From: Streptosporangium nondiastaticum
Lineage (GTDB): Bacteria; Actinomycetota; Actinomycetes; Streptomycetales; Streptomycetaceae
Direction: 5' to 3'
Assembly: GCF_003011965.1 (NCBI RefSeq)
Contig: NZ_PXWG01000051.1
Location: 1-42,249 of the forward strand
DNA: 42,249 bases
Shown: positions 17,480-26,900 of the stretch, one piece after another
Position numbering within the stretch: position 1 is the stretch's first letter
How the letters are laid out: each line of letters opens with the position of its first letter
The notes under the pieces: model-generated
Told to the model about the DNA's origin: nothing
Databases searched by the model: none
Seen by the model: the letters and a program-made list of their open reading frames with translations, nothing else
Position numbers and translations under genes: made by a program

Positions 17480-17659
17480 ACCCCTCTCACCCTCCGCCTT
17501 CCCGCTCGGCCAGTCATAGATCCAGATAGCCGACGAGTGCCCCTCCCCCACCCTCATGGGGACGGGGACCGGCTCGGCCCAGAGGATCCCGCGAGCCGCG
17601 ATGAGTCCTGCGACGGCCAGTGGTCGCAGTGTCGAACCCGTTCATGAGGAGGACTTCTG

Positions 17660-17900
17660 ATGCGCGGCGTGACCTGTTCGATGGGTGTCTCCCTTGACGG
17701 CTACATCGTCGGGCCAGACGGTGACTTCGACTGACCGCACCCGATGAGCAGGTCTTTCGCTTCGTCACCGACGAGATTCGAGGAGTCGGGGTCCATCTGC
17801 TGGGACGACGGCTGTACGAGACGATGCTGTACTGGGAGACCGCCGACCAGGACCCATCGCTCGACGACTCAATGCTCGAGTGGGCCGCGGTCTGGAAGCC
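17660..17900 (+). pseudogene. Frameshifted and truncated dihydrofolate-reductase-like (RibD C-terminal) gene
   Basis: The reading starts well, with AGGAGG then ATG 17660 and MRGVTCSMGVSLDGYIVGPD, the N-terminus of the YwjB/YyaP-like DHFR family. After DFD the expected TGG (Trp) has lost one base and becomes TGA at 17732-17734. The family sequence resumes in the next frame (APDEQVFRFVTDEIRG, HLLGRRLYETMLYWE) up to AVWK near 17898. There it stops resembling DHFR and runs on in frame into an unrelated gene fragment. The gene therefore has a 1-bp deletion and has lost its C-terminal half. Confidence 0.8.
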
Positions 17901-18617
17901 CGCTTCTCTGACCCAGGGATTGCCTCGGATCAAGACGGTGCGAGAGGAGAAACGCCGACGGGCATTGGGGGCAGAGCTGTTCCTGCTCTACGTCCGGCTC
18001 AACGAGCTGCTGGTGGCGGGGGACGACATCATCTCGCAGCTGGAGCGCTACGTGAGGTACCCGGGGCCAGGCGTGGGTAACGGAGATGATGCCTATTTCC
18101 ATTCTCCAGGGCCAGGCATCGCCAAGAAGCTCGCGAGGCAGCAGGTCAGCCTCTCCCGGACCGTCGACCTGCTGGCCGATAACGGAGCCGTGCAGAGATC
18201 ATCGAGACCGACGCCTACAACCAGCTTGAGGCGCTGGCACTGGGCAAGCTGGACGCCGTGCGCATCCTGCAGCGCATTGTGGGTGGCGGAGCTTTGCCTC
18301 TTGCCCCCACCCGTGAAGACCTTGTAGCCCTGATGGACATCGTTTCCGCACGCCGGAATCTCCGCGAGCAGCGGGCTGTCGTCGCGGGCCTGGTCCCCCG
18401 CTGGCGCGAGGAGGCACTCATGCTGGACACCTCTTGGGGGCCAGAGGAATACGCCAAGGTCACCCGCTACCTCCGTGAACGCAAGCCACGCGAGCAGCTC
18501 GACCAGATGCGTACCGCGCTGGCCGCATTGCGGACCGCCTTGGAAGAACACTTCTCCATTGCAGATGTTCTGCTCGATGTGGGGAACAGACGCCTGGGCG
18601 GCGAACGCATGGCCTGA
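17901..18617 (+). pseudogene. Broken helical protein of unknown family, fused to the DHFR relic
   Basis: From about 17,900 a helical, charged sequence begins (REEKRRRALGAELFLLYVRL, then ARQQVSLSRTVDLLADNGA). Near 18,190 the reading moves to another frame through an apparent 1-bp loss and continues as IIETDAYNQLEALALGKLDA through ERKPREQLDQMRTALAALRT to the stop at 18617. Both parts look like one helical, possibly coiled-coil protein. I do not recognise the family. Its start is missing because the gene is joined to the DHFR remnant. The frameshift could be a sequencing error, but it lies beside another frameshift. Confidence 0.55.
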
Positions 18618-18659
18618 CGGGCCCTTCGGCCTCTGCCGTGACCCTCGTGCATCGAGACC

Positions 18660-18685
18660 AGCGTCGCGGACGTTTCCGCGACGCT
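18660..18685. terminator. Hairpin after the broken gene
   Basis: Arms AGCGTCGCGG (18660-18669) and CCGCGACGCT (18676-18685) pair perfectly around ACGTTT, 43 bp after the stop of the preceding broken gene. This is a typical strong hairpin terminator for actinomycetes. Confidence 0.7.
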
Positions 18686-18894
18686 GTGATACAGGTCAGA
18701 AGCCATCCGGACTTACCCCAGACTGGAAAACATGATGTCAGGCGGTGCTACTTCTCCGGCTGTCCGCCGGCCTTCGTCCGGCATGCGGGGACGGGCAGCA
18801 GTGGTGTGTTGGCTGAACTAAAACCTGAGTTTCCGCAGGTCAGTAACCTATCGGAGGCATCAAGTTAGCTGATGCATAGATCAAGCACGTGGGC

Positions 18895-19290
18895 TGATCC
18901 GGAATCCGGCGACGCTCGTTGTGCCGCAAGTCGGCTGACTGGAGGAGACCGGGGAGCCGCCCGAGCCGTACCGGCTGCTGGACCCTGCGGGGCGGCTCGT
19001 CATTCCGGTGACGGTGTTCTTTGCTGAGTTGCAGGCTGCCTCGAAGCTGCCGTCGACGATCCGCTCGTACGGCATGGACCTGCTGCGGTGCTTCCGGTTC
19101 CTGTAGTTGCTGGAAGTCCTCATCCGGTTACTGGCAAGCCCACGCCGGGCCGGAAGTATGCAGCCTCCGCCCGGGCTCACAGTGAGACGGTGCCGCGGGT
19201 CTCGTCCGGCTTCCATCTTGAAGAGGGCACCGGGCCACTGATCAACCCCTTCCCGCTTGACCATTCACGCCGCTCGGGCTGGGCCCATGC
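18895..19290 (+). pseudogene. Site-specific tyrosine integrase relic (N-terminal SAM-like part)
   Basis: Translated through stops, the region gives integrase-like segments: NPATLVVPQVG, stop, LEETGEPPEPYRLLDPAGRL, VTVFFAELQAASKLPSTIRS, YGMDLLRCFRFL, stop. In another frame it continues as VTGKPTPGRKYAASARAHSE and LEEGTGPLINPFPL. This order fits the N-terminal core-binding part of actinobacterial tyrosine recombinases. It has at least two in-frame stops (TGA and TAG, the latter in place of an expected Trp), an internal deletion and no catalytic domain. It runs directly into a transposase scrap. The relic suggests an old integrated element here. Confidence 0.65.
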
Positions 19291-19480
19291 CGGAGCTCTG
19301 TCCATCGAGGGGGAAGCCGGCGTGGTCTCCAGCCCGGCTCGCGCTGGTGCCCCTGCTGCGGTTCGTCGAAAGGGGCTCTCGGACCAACAGGCCGCAGACA
19401 CTGCGCGAGGCCGCCTCGACTGGAAATACCTGCTCGTGCTACCGCGGTCTGCCCATCCCCCTGGCGCTGTCCGTGCCTGC
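19290..19480 (+). pseudogene. IS1182-type transposase fragment
   Basis: Two frames give neighbouring pieces of an IS1182-type transposase N-terminal region: RGKPAWSPARLALVPLLRFV, then, after a 1-bp shift, GLSDQQAADTARGRLDWKYL. The second motif matches LSDRQAAEAVRCRIDFKYA in the larger element at 29,162-31,002. The ends and the catalytic domain are absent. It abuts the integrase relic without a gap. Confidence 0.7.
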
Positions 19481-20152
19481 TCTGTTCGTCCATGCCCGGC
19501 AGCCCGACCATTGCTGGCACCTTCCGACGGGGCCTTCCCAAGGTGGGCCGCCGCCACTCTGAAGCGGCTTCAGCAGTTCCAGGACGGCAAGCGCGCCACA
19601 GCCGCAGCAGGGGACGAGGCGGCCAAGGCCGCAAAAAGTAAGGGCCGCCCGGCGCGTTCGCCGTGACGGGTAGATCCACTGCGGCCGCCATCAGTCACCG
19701 GCCGCCCCCGCACGGCCGCGGCGGGAGAACGAGCGAGGCCCCACAGGCGTCCTGGGGCCCTCGTCGGCGACTGACCGTGTAGTCCGTCAGCATCGGCATA
19801 CCAACGATACGACATAACAACAGTTCAGGACGCCAGTCGACCGTTCCGCGAGCGGAGGTTTCGCCCTCATCAACCTCCGCAACCACCCTTGCGCACGACG
19901 TCCGGGACCACCCCGGGTGGCTCGCCCGGCTGATTGCTGCAGGTGAGCTCACCGCCTTGTACGTCTCCCCCAGCGCTGCCCCGAAAGCCCGGTCGACCGC
20001 TATCACTAGGACACCCTGGCCTGCGCCACGGCCGTCACCGCAGCGCTGCGGCTATGAACGGGCACGCGGGCACCTCCGGCCAGCGGGGGGCGCTCAGGCC
20101 TGTCCGGAGCCCTCGTAGAGTGGTCCGTCGAACTAACGGAGGATGATCCATA
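19480..20152. other. Gene-free stretch beyond the transposase scrap
   Basis: About 670 bp without a supportable gene. Open frames cover it, but they look like degraded sequence or shadows, and no complete domain is recognised. A GGAGG ribosome site for the following membrane-protein gene lies at its right end (20138-20142). Confidence 0.5.
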
Positions 20153-20515
20153 GTGACCAGCGACATCGGGCGGACAGCCGCGCCCCTGACCGAGCAACGC
20201 AACGTTCCCGCCCGTATCAGCGCCTGGTCAGCCGCACTGGGCGTCAGCCTGATCGTGGCTGCCTTCGCGACGCCCATGATGTGGATGCTCTATGGGTCGT
20301 ACTACACGTTCTTCATGGCCCTGCTCGGGATCGTGGCCATTCCGACGGGCCACGTCGGTCGATTCCGAGGCAAGCGTCTGGGCGGTCGGGACCGGGGACT
20401 GGCACTCCTAGGCATTATCACCGGCTGGCTGCTCATCCTGTGCGCCCTACTCATCGTGCTGGCGTACATCGGGCTGATCGCCGGACTCGCCCTTCTCACC
20501 GACGCCGTGCGCTGA
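20153..20515 (+). CDS. Small two-helix membrane protein (DUF4190-like)
   Basis: A 120-residue integral membrane protein. After a polar N-terminus of about 22 residues come hydrophobic segments at roughly 24-60 (WSAALGVSLIVAAFA, YTFFMALLGIVAIPTGHVG) and 80-115 (LALLGIITGWLLILCALLIV). The pattern of one helix pair, a polar GRxRGKRLGG loop and another pair resembles DUF4190 proteins, whose role is unknown. The start is GTG 20153, with GGAGG about 10 bases upstream. It lies alone among mobile-element remnants but looks intact. Confidence 0.75.
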   Translation: MTSDIGRTAAPLTEQRNVPARISAWSAALGVSLIVAAFATPMMWMLYGSYYTFFMALLGIVAIPTGHVGRFRGKRLGGRDRGLALLGIITGWLLILCALLIVLAYIGLIAGLALLTDAVR

Positions 20516-20711
20516 GGACGGCTGAGAAAACACGGATCCGTCAGCGCTTTCATGGCGCCCACGCCGGGGATGGGGCGGAGCTGGCGCAGCAGCAGCCGAT
20601 CGACCACCATCTTCAAGCTCTCGTACTTCCTTTGCTTCACCGCGTCGTGGAAGCAGGAGATGGAGCCGCGCGCAGAGACCGTGGAGGAAGGGCTGAGCCG
20701 TCCCGGCGTAC

Positions 20712-21152
20712 TCATGGTGTCGGAGGGCCGGATTCCCATGCGATGCGCTGGTCTATGTCGTGCTCATCCGGGCAGGACTGGCCATCGACAGGGCAGAATC
20801 TTGCCGGGTCCGCCCACCAGCCGGGCCACATGCTCTCAGCTTGTTCTATGCACATCGTGCAGAGTGTTTCGACGGCAAGGTTGATGGTGTCGTCCTCGGC
20901 GCCGCAGAACGCGGTGCGCCATGAAAGAGCCCGGCAGCACACCAGGTGCCCGATCTCATCAGGATCGGACGTCAAGCGGAGGTTCGGCTGTGTCTGTGCA
21001 TCTGAGGCACCGGCATGCTGGTCTGTGGTAAAGGGCGGCACCCGACGGACCCTACGCCAGAGACCTGCACTTTTCGAGCCGATTCTTGGGGCCCGAGTGA
21101 CTTCCCTGCCCACCAGTCGGGCTCCGACCACCTCACTCGGATCGGAGGCCAT
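20712..21152 (-). CDS. Cysteine-rich hypothetical protein, start uncertain
   Basis: The C-terminal 90 residues look like a real soluble protein: LRLTSDPDEIGHLVCCRA, WRTAFCGAEDDTINLAVETL, CTMCIEQAESM, then FCPVDGQSCPDEHDIDQRI. Several cysteines (VCC, FCG, CTMC, FCP, SCP) could bind zinc or form disulphides. The N-terminal part is low in information and proline-rich, so the true start may lie anywhere between 21152 and about 21000; ATG 21152 is given as a guess. I do not recognise the family. It sits between the membrane-protein gene and an IS5 remnant. Confidence 0.5.
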   Translation of the reverse strand: MASDPSEVVGARLVGREVTRAPRIGSKSAGLWRRVRRVPPFTTDQHAGASDAQTQPNLRLTSDPDEIGHLVCCRALSWRTAFCGAEDDTINLAVETLCTMCIEQAESMWPGWWADPARFCPVDGQSCPDEHDIDQRIAWESGPPTP

Positions 21153-21279
21153 TTCGGCCTGGTGGCACGGCGGCTGAGCTCTGTGCGTGCGCACCCCGGT
21201 TCGTACGGACACCGCTGTGTGGTTCAGCGACAGTGCCCTTATTGAAGGAACGGCGGGCACGCGAGCGCTGGGGGATCTA

Positions 21280-21661
21280 ACTGACCGTTTCAGGATGAGT
21301 TGAGCTGCCGGTCTTGTGCTCGGCGATCTTGCCGCCGCTTGACGCCGTCCCGCCGATCCGGGGCCTACGAGGGCGGCCTCGTCGCAATCCCCGTCGGCTG
21401 TGTGCCGACCGGGTTACGACTTCGACAAGTACCGCCGTCTGCTGTGGAAGCGCGGCATCAAGCCCGTGATCGCCCGACGCGGTGCAGCCCACGGTTCGGG
21501 ACTGGGCAAGGTCCGTTGGGTGGTCGAGCGTGCCTTCGCCTGGCTGCACCAGTTCAAGCGGCTCCGCATCCGCTGCGAGCGACGCGCTGACCTCCATCAG
21601 GGCCTGCTCGTTCTGGCCTGCAGCCTCATATGCCTCCGCCGCTTCCGAAGCTCGTCCTGAA
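21280..21661 (+). mobile_element. Internally deleted IS5-type element with both ends
   Basis: The left end carries ACTGACCGTTTCAGGATGAG (21280-21299). The right end has CTCGTCCTGAA (21651-21661), matching the inverted form of the left end at 10 of 11 positions. Between them is only the C-terminal part of an IS5-family DDE transposase: LPPLDAVPPIRGLRGRPRR, a 1-bp loss in the DRGYD motif, then DKYRRLLWKRGIKPVIARRG, GLGKVRWVVERAFAWLHQFK and LHQGLLVLACSLICLRRF. The N-terminal two thirds are deleted, leaving a non-autonomous derivative of about 380 bp. The transposase stop lies inside the right end. Confidence 0.75.
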
Positions 21662-21708
21662 GGGATTCATGCCGGCGTTCTCGCAGCTCGGGAGCTTGTC
21701 CGCTTCAT

Positions 21709-21743
21709 GGCGAAGCCCCAGGTCGCCGACCTGGGGCTTCGCC
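21709..21743. terminator. Strong 16-bp hairpin after the GNAT gene
   Basis: GGCGAAGCCCCAGGTC (21709-21724) and its exact complement (21728-21743) flank a 3-base loop. It lies 7 bp beyond the stop of the leftward GNAT-like gene and would end that transcript. It is symmetric, so it may also block reading from the IS remnant. Confidence 0.8.
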
Positions 21744-21749
21744 GCTCGG

Positions 21750-22112
21750 CTACTCCGGCTGGTAGGCGCTGATCGCGCCGGCCATGGGCTTGCCGAAGGT
21801 CATGTCACCGGACGGGATGGGGCTGCCGTCGAGGGAGAGGACCATCTTGGCCTCGTCGGGGCCGGCGCTGAGGGTACAGGTGACCCCGTGTGCGTCGGCG
21901 CGTTCGAAGCCGAACCGCGGGTAGTAGGTGGGGTGTCCGAGGACGATGACGGTGTGTTCACCCAGGGCGCGGGCCGTATCGAGCGCGGGGATCCAGCACG
22001 CGTCGGCGCGCAGGGCGTCGACAAGGCCGGCGTCCTCGGGGGATCCGAAGGCGGCGGTGATCACCTCGCGTACGCGGTCGGTGTCGTGCGGGGTCTCGGT
22101 CCTGATCTTCAC
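21750..22112 (-). CDS. GNAT-like protein lacking the acetyl-CoA-binding core
   Basis: A 120-residue product. The start (MKIRTETPHDTDRVREVITA, then AFGSPEDAGLVDALR) matches YhbS-type GNAT N-acetyltransferases, and HTVIVLGHPTYYPRFGFE matches their beta-5/alpha-4 region. About 50 residues expected between them, including motif A with the Q/R-x-x-G-x-G/A acetyl-CoA loop, are missing in frame. Family members are normally about 170 residues. The protein is therefore unlikely to acetylate anything and may be a decaying gene that kept its frame, or a binding remnant. The start is GTG 22112 with AAAGGA upstream, and a strong terminator follows. Confidence 0.65.
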   Translation of the reverse strand: MKIRTETPHDTDRVREVITAAFGSPEDAGLVDALRADACWIPALDTARALGEHTVIVLGHPTYYPRFGFERADAHGVTCTLSAGPDEAKMVLSLDGSPIPSGDMTFGKPMAGAISAYQPE

Positions 22113-22215
22113 TGTCTGAGGTGTTCCTTTTCGGTAGTGGTGATGTTCGTGAGTGGGATGCCGTGGGCGGGGCGCGGCTGCGGGGTGTGACCCGCCCTCG
22201 GCAGGCGCGACCGGG

Positions 22216-22635
22216 TCACAGGGTGAGCAGGGCGCGGCCGGCGCGCTGGGGGTCGGCGAGGGGTCTGAGGGCGAGGCGGACCAGTGCGAGCGGGCTGTCG
22301 TCGCCGGCGATGCGGTTGGCGCTGAGCTCGCCGCAGGAGGCGCACTGGTGGATGATCATCCACTCGCCGTCGGTGCGGACGGACATGCCCAGCGCCTCCA
22401 TCCGGCCGCGGCAGTCCGCGTCGCGGTCGCCGGGGATCTTCCGGTCGACGTGCAGGCTGGCCAGGCAGTTCGGGCAGTGGTTGCGGTGCGCGGTGCCGGG
22501 AGCGTCCAGGGACACGTCGAGCCGGCAGGAGACGCACCGGAAGTCGTTCGCCCGGTGTCCGCCCTGGGTGTGCAGGACGTCCTTGTGTCGCTGCGGACGG
22601 CGCCGCCCGCGACCTCTGTGGTTGTTGCGTGACAT
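22216..22635 (-). CDS. RNHCP-domain protein, downstream copy
   Basis: A 139-residue protein with the RNHCP zinc-binding domain: CVSCRL, then HRNHCPNCL, DCRGRM and HQCASCGE, giving several C-x-x-C pairs for metal. An N-terminal basic tail (MSRNNHRGRGRRRPQRHK) suggests contact with nucleic acid. ATG 22635 is chosen over upstream frame because AAGGAG precedes it and the basic tail starts there. It lies 26 bp after a second RNHCP gene and both read leftward. The domain's function is not established; RNA or ribosome contact is plausible from its zinc-ribbon character. Confidence 0.85.
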   Translation of the reverse strand: MSRNNHRGRGRRRPQRHKDVLHTQGGHRANDFRCVSCRLDVSLDAPGTAHRNHCPNCLASLHVDRKIPGDRDADCRGRMEALGMSVRTDGEWMIIHQCASCGELSANRIAGDDSPLALVRLALRPLADPQRAGRALLTL

Positions 22636-22661
22636 GGCGGTGCTCCTTTCCTGTCGAGCGG

Positions 22662-23033
22662 TCAGAGGGTTCCGAACGCTTCGAGCGGGAAGGGAGGTTG
22701 GGCCAGCGGGCGGACCGCCATACGCATCAGGATGAGCTGGTTGTCGTCCGTGCACACGGGGTTGGACGTGAGCTCGTCGCAGCGCACGCAGCGGTGGATC
22801 ACCATCCAGTCACCGGTGCGGAGTACGGCGATGGCGATCGGGGACATCCGGCCCTCGCAGTCGCTCGGACCGCCCTCGACGTGGTCGAGGACGTGCTGGG
22901 AGTGCAGGCAGGACGGGCAGTGGTTGCGCGGGGCGCCGTCGGCGGCGTACGCGGACACGGTCAGCCCGCACCACGCGCAGGCGAAGGTGCTGACGCCGAG
23001 AGTGTTGATGTTGGTGGAGGTGTGGCTGGACAC
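22662..23033 (-). CDS. RNHCP-domain protein, upstream copy
   Basis: A 123-residue paralog of its downstream neighbour. It has CAWCGL, PRNHCPSCLHSQHVLDH, DCEGRM and HRCVRCDE in the same order and spacing, but no basic N-terminal tail. It starts at GTG 23033 behind an AAGGAG site. The two genes form a probable two-gene operon; the GNAT remnant lies beyond. Tandem RNHCP copies probably arose by duplication, and the tail difference suggests that their roles diverged. Confidence 0.85.
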   Translation of the reverse strand: MSSHTSTNINTLGVSTFACAWCGLTVSAYAADGAPRNHCPSCLHSQHVLDHVEGGPSDCEGRMSPIAIAVLRTGDWMVIHRCVRCDELTSNPVCTDDNQLILMRMAVRPLAQPPFPLEAFGTL

Positions 23034-23979
23034 CCGGGTGCTCCTTGCTGGAAGTCGATCAGGACAGCAAGAGCAGGCCGAGTGGCCTCGTCAGAAGGCA
23101 GCCCGACATCGCCGCGGAACGGCGGACAGGCAGGTCAGAGCACCGGAGGACACGTCCGGCAACGGCCCGGAGAAACGGGCGGCGGAAGGCGGCGGACGGT
23201 TACGCGGTACAGCGAGGCGCACTCGGCGCGGGCCGGGACATCAAACACCCTTTTCCAGGGCACACAGGCCCAGAACGAATCAGAACGACCTCTTGAGGCT
23301 AACAGGACGCCTCCCTGGGGCGTCAACGCATTATTCGCCGCCCGCGGCCGGCGGTGCGGTTCCCGCCGCCCCTGCCCAGCGGGTGCGCGGTCACCGCGAC
23401 ACCCCCCCGGAATGGTGTGCCGCAACGAGCCGGCACGGTCGGACAGCAAAGAGGCCGGAAGATGCGGACCGAACGCGAGCGCCGTCGGCGTCGCCGCAGG
23501 TCAGCCAACGACGCGGCAGGCCGCTCGTGCATCTCGTTCTGAAACGATCAGTAACTGATCGTTTCAGAACGAGACTCGCAGGCCCACGGCCAGTACTGCC
23601 GCCTCGGACCGAAGTGGGGGCTGGTGGATAGCTGGTCGTACAGGACAGCAAAGGCGTTGCGCGGCGCGGGGACTGCGCGCCCCGGTGTTTTCGGCGGCAC
23701 CGGTCGGTACAGCGGCCTGCCGCTGGCGGGCCCTGTGCGGGTGTGAGTTCTTCCAGGTGAAGGCCGGCGCCGGCTGCGGCGGCCGGCTTCCTGGTGCGGA
23801 CCCCGCAAGAGGGCCTCTGTCCCGAGTGCTGAATCTGGCCAAGTTCGCCAAAGTGCAACGCTGTTGTGAAGGGGATGGATAGTTTTCGAGCAATCCAAAC
23901 GGCGTCGTTTGCCCATGGCTGGGTGCTCCAGTGCCTGGCGGCCGCATCGTCCTCCGCCTTCTTCTCAGACGGGACTGTG
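23034..23979. other. Gene-free region upstream of the RNHCP and tectonin-like genes
   Basis: About 950 bp between the leftward RNHCP pair and the rightward 1,005-residue gene. I find no convincing gene in it. It contains the 41-bp perfect palindrome at 23533-23573 and several short frames of atypical composition. Promoters for both sides should lie here, but no clear boxes could be assigned. Confidence 0.5.
23533..23573. repeat. 41-bp perfect palindrome made of two IS-end-like arms
   Basis: Two 20-bp arms, the second being ACTGATCGTTTCAGAACGAG, flank one central A. That arm matches the left end of the IS5 remnant at 21280-21299 at 17 of 20 positions, and the first arm matches its right end at 10 of 11. 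It looks like a right end joined head-on to a left end. No transposase sequence flanks it. As RNA it would form a near-perfect hairpin. Confidence 0.85.
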
Positions 23980-26900
23980 ATGACCAACCCGAGCAGCACA
24001 AATTCTGCCACCGCTTCAGCGACGACCCCGGCGAATCCGTCGTCGGCGAGCGAGGTGGACAAGGCGATGCTCGACGGCGCGACGCCGAAGGACCTGCTGC
24101 CGACCACCGGCAACTACCCGACGGAGATCGTCCGGTACCGCTCGGTGGTGCTCACCGACATCCCCGGGGCGAAGCCGGGGCGCAAGCTGACCGGCGCCAT
24201 CGATCTGGGTGAGGAGAACCTGCCGTTCTACGACCGCCCGGCCGAGGGCATGATCGTCACGACGGAGCAGAGCTGGAAGGCCGAGGGCGTCACGCTCGGC
24301 CGGCTGCTGCACAGCCTGGCGCTCGCGCCCGGCGAGAGCACCAGGGTCGCGGTCGTCGACTGGCAGCGCGGCACCAGGGCCACCGGTACCGGGTCGACGA
24401 CCGAGGCGGACAGGCTGTCCAGCACCACCGACCAGGACCGGTCGATCAGCGAGGTCGCCAACGCGATCGCCCGCGAGGAGCAGCACGGCAGCTCCCGGGG
24501 GAGCCAGTCGAGCAGGTCGTCCTCCTCCGGCGGCAGCATGGGCGGCTCGCTCATCTTCTTCAGCGGCGGCGGCTCCTGGAGTGACTCGTCCAACGAGGGC
24601 TTTACGACCGCGGTCTCGCGTTCCACGGGCGTGAAGTCGGTGGCGGCCGAGACGGCGCAGCGCATCAGTGCGCGGACCCAGCAGGTGGCGACCGCGGCCC
24701 GCAGCCGGAACATGACGGTGGTGCGGGAGACGACGCAGTCGGAGAAGGAGAAGGTCCTCACCCGGGTCGTCACCAACTACAACCACATGCACGCGATGTC
24801 GGTGCAGTACTACGAGGTCGTGCAGGTCTACAACGTGACGACCAAGCCGGTGAAGCTGGAACGCTGTCTGTTCATCCCGCTGCAGGAGCTCACCTTCAGC
24901 AAGACCACATTGCAGCGGTACAAGGAGGTCCTCGCCTCGGTGGCGCCCGCCGAGTGGGCGAAGAAGATCCGTGAGACGAACCCGTTCGACACCGCCGTGC
25001 GCAAGCTGGAGGCGTGCACGGCACCGGAGGCGCCGCAGGTTGCGCACTTCGACGGGGTGGACCTGTCGGACATCGCCGCCTCTCCCATGGGCGTGTACGG
25101 GGTGCGCAAGTCCGACGGCAGTCCGCTGCGGTTCGACCCGGTGGCCCGGCAGTGGAACCCGCTGCCCACCACTGGGCTGGACACCGGCCTGATCCGCATC
25201 GCACCGGGCAAGGACACCATCTGGGCGCTCAGGGCCGACAAGGCGATCATGCTGTTCGACGGGACCACCTGGCGAAGGGACCCGCAGGGCGGGCAAGGAG
25301 TGGCCTTGGCCTGCGGCCCGGACGGCACGGCCTACCACGTCGGAATCGGGCCGGGCCATCTGATCTATCAGCGCGCCCAGAACGGCGAGTGGCAGAGCCT
25401 GAACGCCTCGGCCGATGATGTCGCCGTCGTCGGCAAGGACAGGGTGTGGTATTGCCAGCAGGGGAAGACCTACGAGCGCAGCGGCGGCGGCTGGCTGGAG
25501 CGAACCCCGGCGCCGAACGTGCAGCGCCTGTCCGCCGGTCCGGACGGCACGCTGTGGGGCATCACCAACGAGGGCAAGGCCCTCGTGGTGGAGCCGGGCG
25601 CGACAGCCTGGACCACCCCCAAGCAGCCCTTCGCGACGATCACCGGCATAGGCGAGATCGTCTCGTCCACCAGCGGGGACCACTGGGTCCTGCGGACCGA
25701 CGGCTCCCTGCTTCGGATCCTGATGGCGCAGCGGGAAGCGCCGGTGACCTTCGACTCCCCCTCGGACGCCGACTCCTCCTACGCCTCCAAGATCGACGTC
25801 TGGTACGACGAGGCCGGAGTCCGCAGCATCCAGGTGGTCTTCCCCGGCCGTACCGTCCGCTTCGGCGACACCGGCGGCTCCGGCGTCCTCAAGCGCGCCT
25901 CCTACGCCTTCGGCCCCGTCGACAAGCTGCTCTCCTACGACGCCTGGTCCGGCACCGCCGCCCGCGGCAGCCTCTCCGGGCTGCGCCTGACGATGACCTC
26001 GGGCGTGGCCAACTTCGGCGTCGCCGAGACCACCACCGCGGCGCCCGACCTGAGCGAGGACGCCGGCGGTGCGGCGATCTGCGGGCTGTTCGGTGCGACC
26101 GTGAAATCCGGCACCCGGACCTACGTCTCCTCGCTCGGCTTCCACGTGCGCGGCGGGAGCGTGCCGCAGGCGGTGCTGGACCACCTCAACGACAACCGCC
26201 GCCACTACAGCCAGGCCGTGTGGGCCAACGCCGACGAGCTGACCCTCAGCCGCATCCTCGCCAACTACTCCTATACCCCGGCGGGCTCGACCGCCTCGGC
26301 GGTTCCGCTGGGCATGCAGCTGGACCCCAAGCCGGTCGCCGTCACCGGCAACTACCTCGGCTTCCGGTGGAACTTCCCCACCGAGCAGGAGCGCGAGGCG
26401 TGGGAGAAGGCCCGCCAGCAGAGCGACACCGGGCTCGTGAAGGCGGTGACCACCACGATCGCCATCGCCACCAACGGTGTGTTCGCCGAGGCCGTGCTCG
26501 GCCGGGCCAACTCGGCCGAGAAGATCGATCTCACCCGGTTCTGGAACTGGAAGGACTCCCCGGTCCAGATCACGGCCCCCGACATCGCGCCGGTCGCCAC
26601 CGGATCGCGCGCGAAGGATCTCGACCTGTCGGTGGCCGGCCTGGGCGCCACCCAGGCGAGCTTCACGCCGCTGGTGGCCATGCCCGACCCGACCGGCATG
26701 CAGGCCGCACAGGCCATCACCACCGCGAACCTGTTCCGCGACATGAGCGGCCTCAACACCATGGGACAGGTCCTCACCAAGGGCATCGAAGCCGCCGCCG
26801 CCGGCGACCAGGCCGCCGGCTCACGCGCCCAGAAAGCCATGGAGACCGCCACCAAACACCTGGAGGCAATGGCCGACAAGGCACTCACGGCCGCCGGCAA

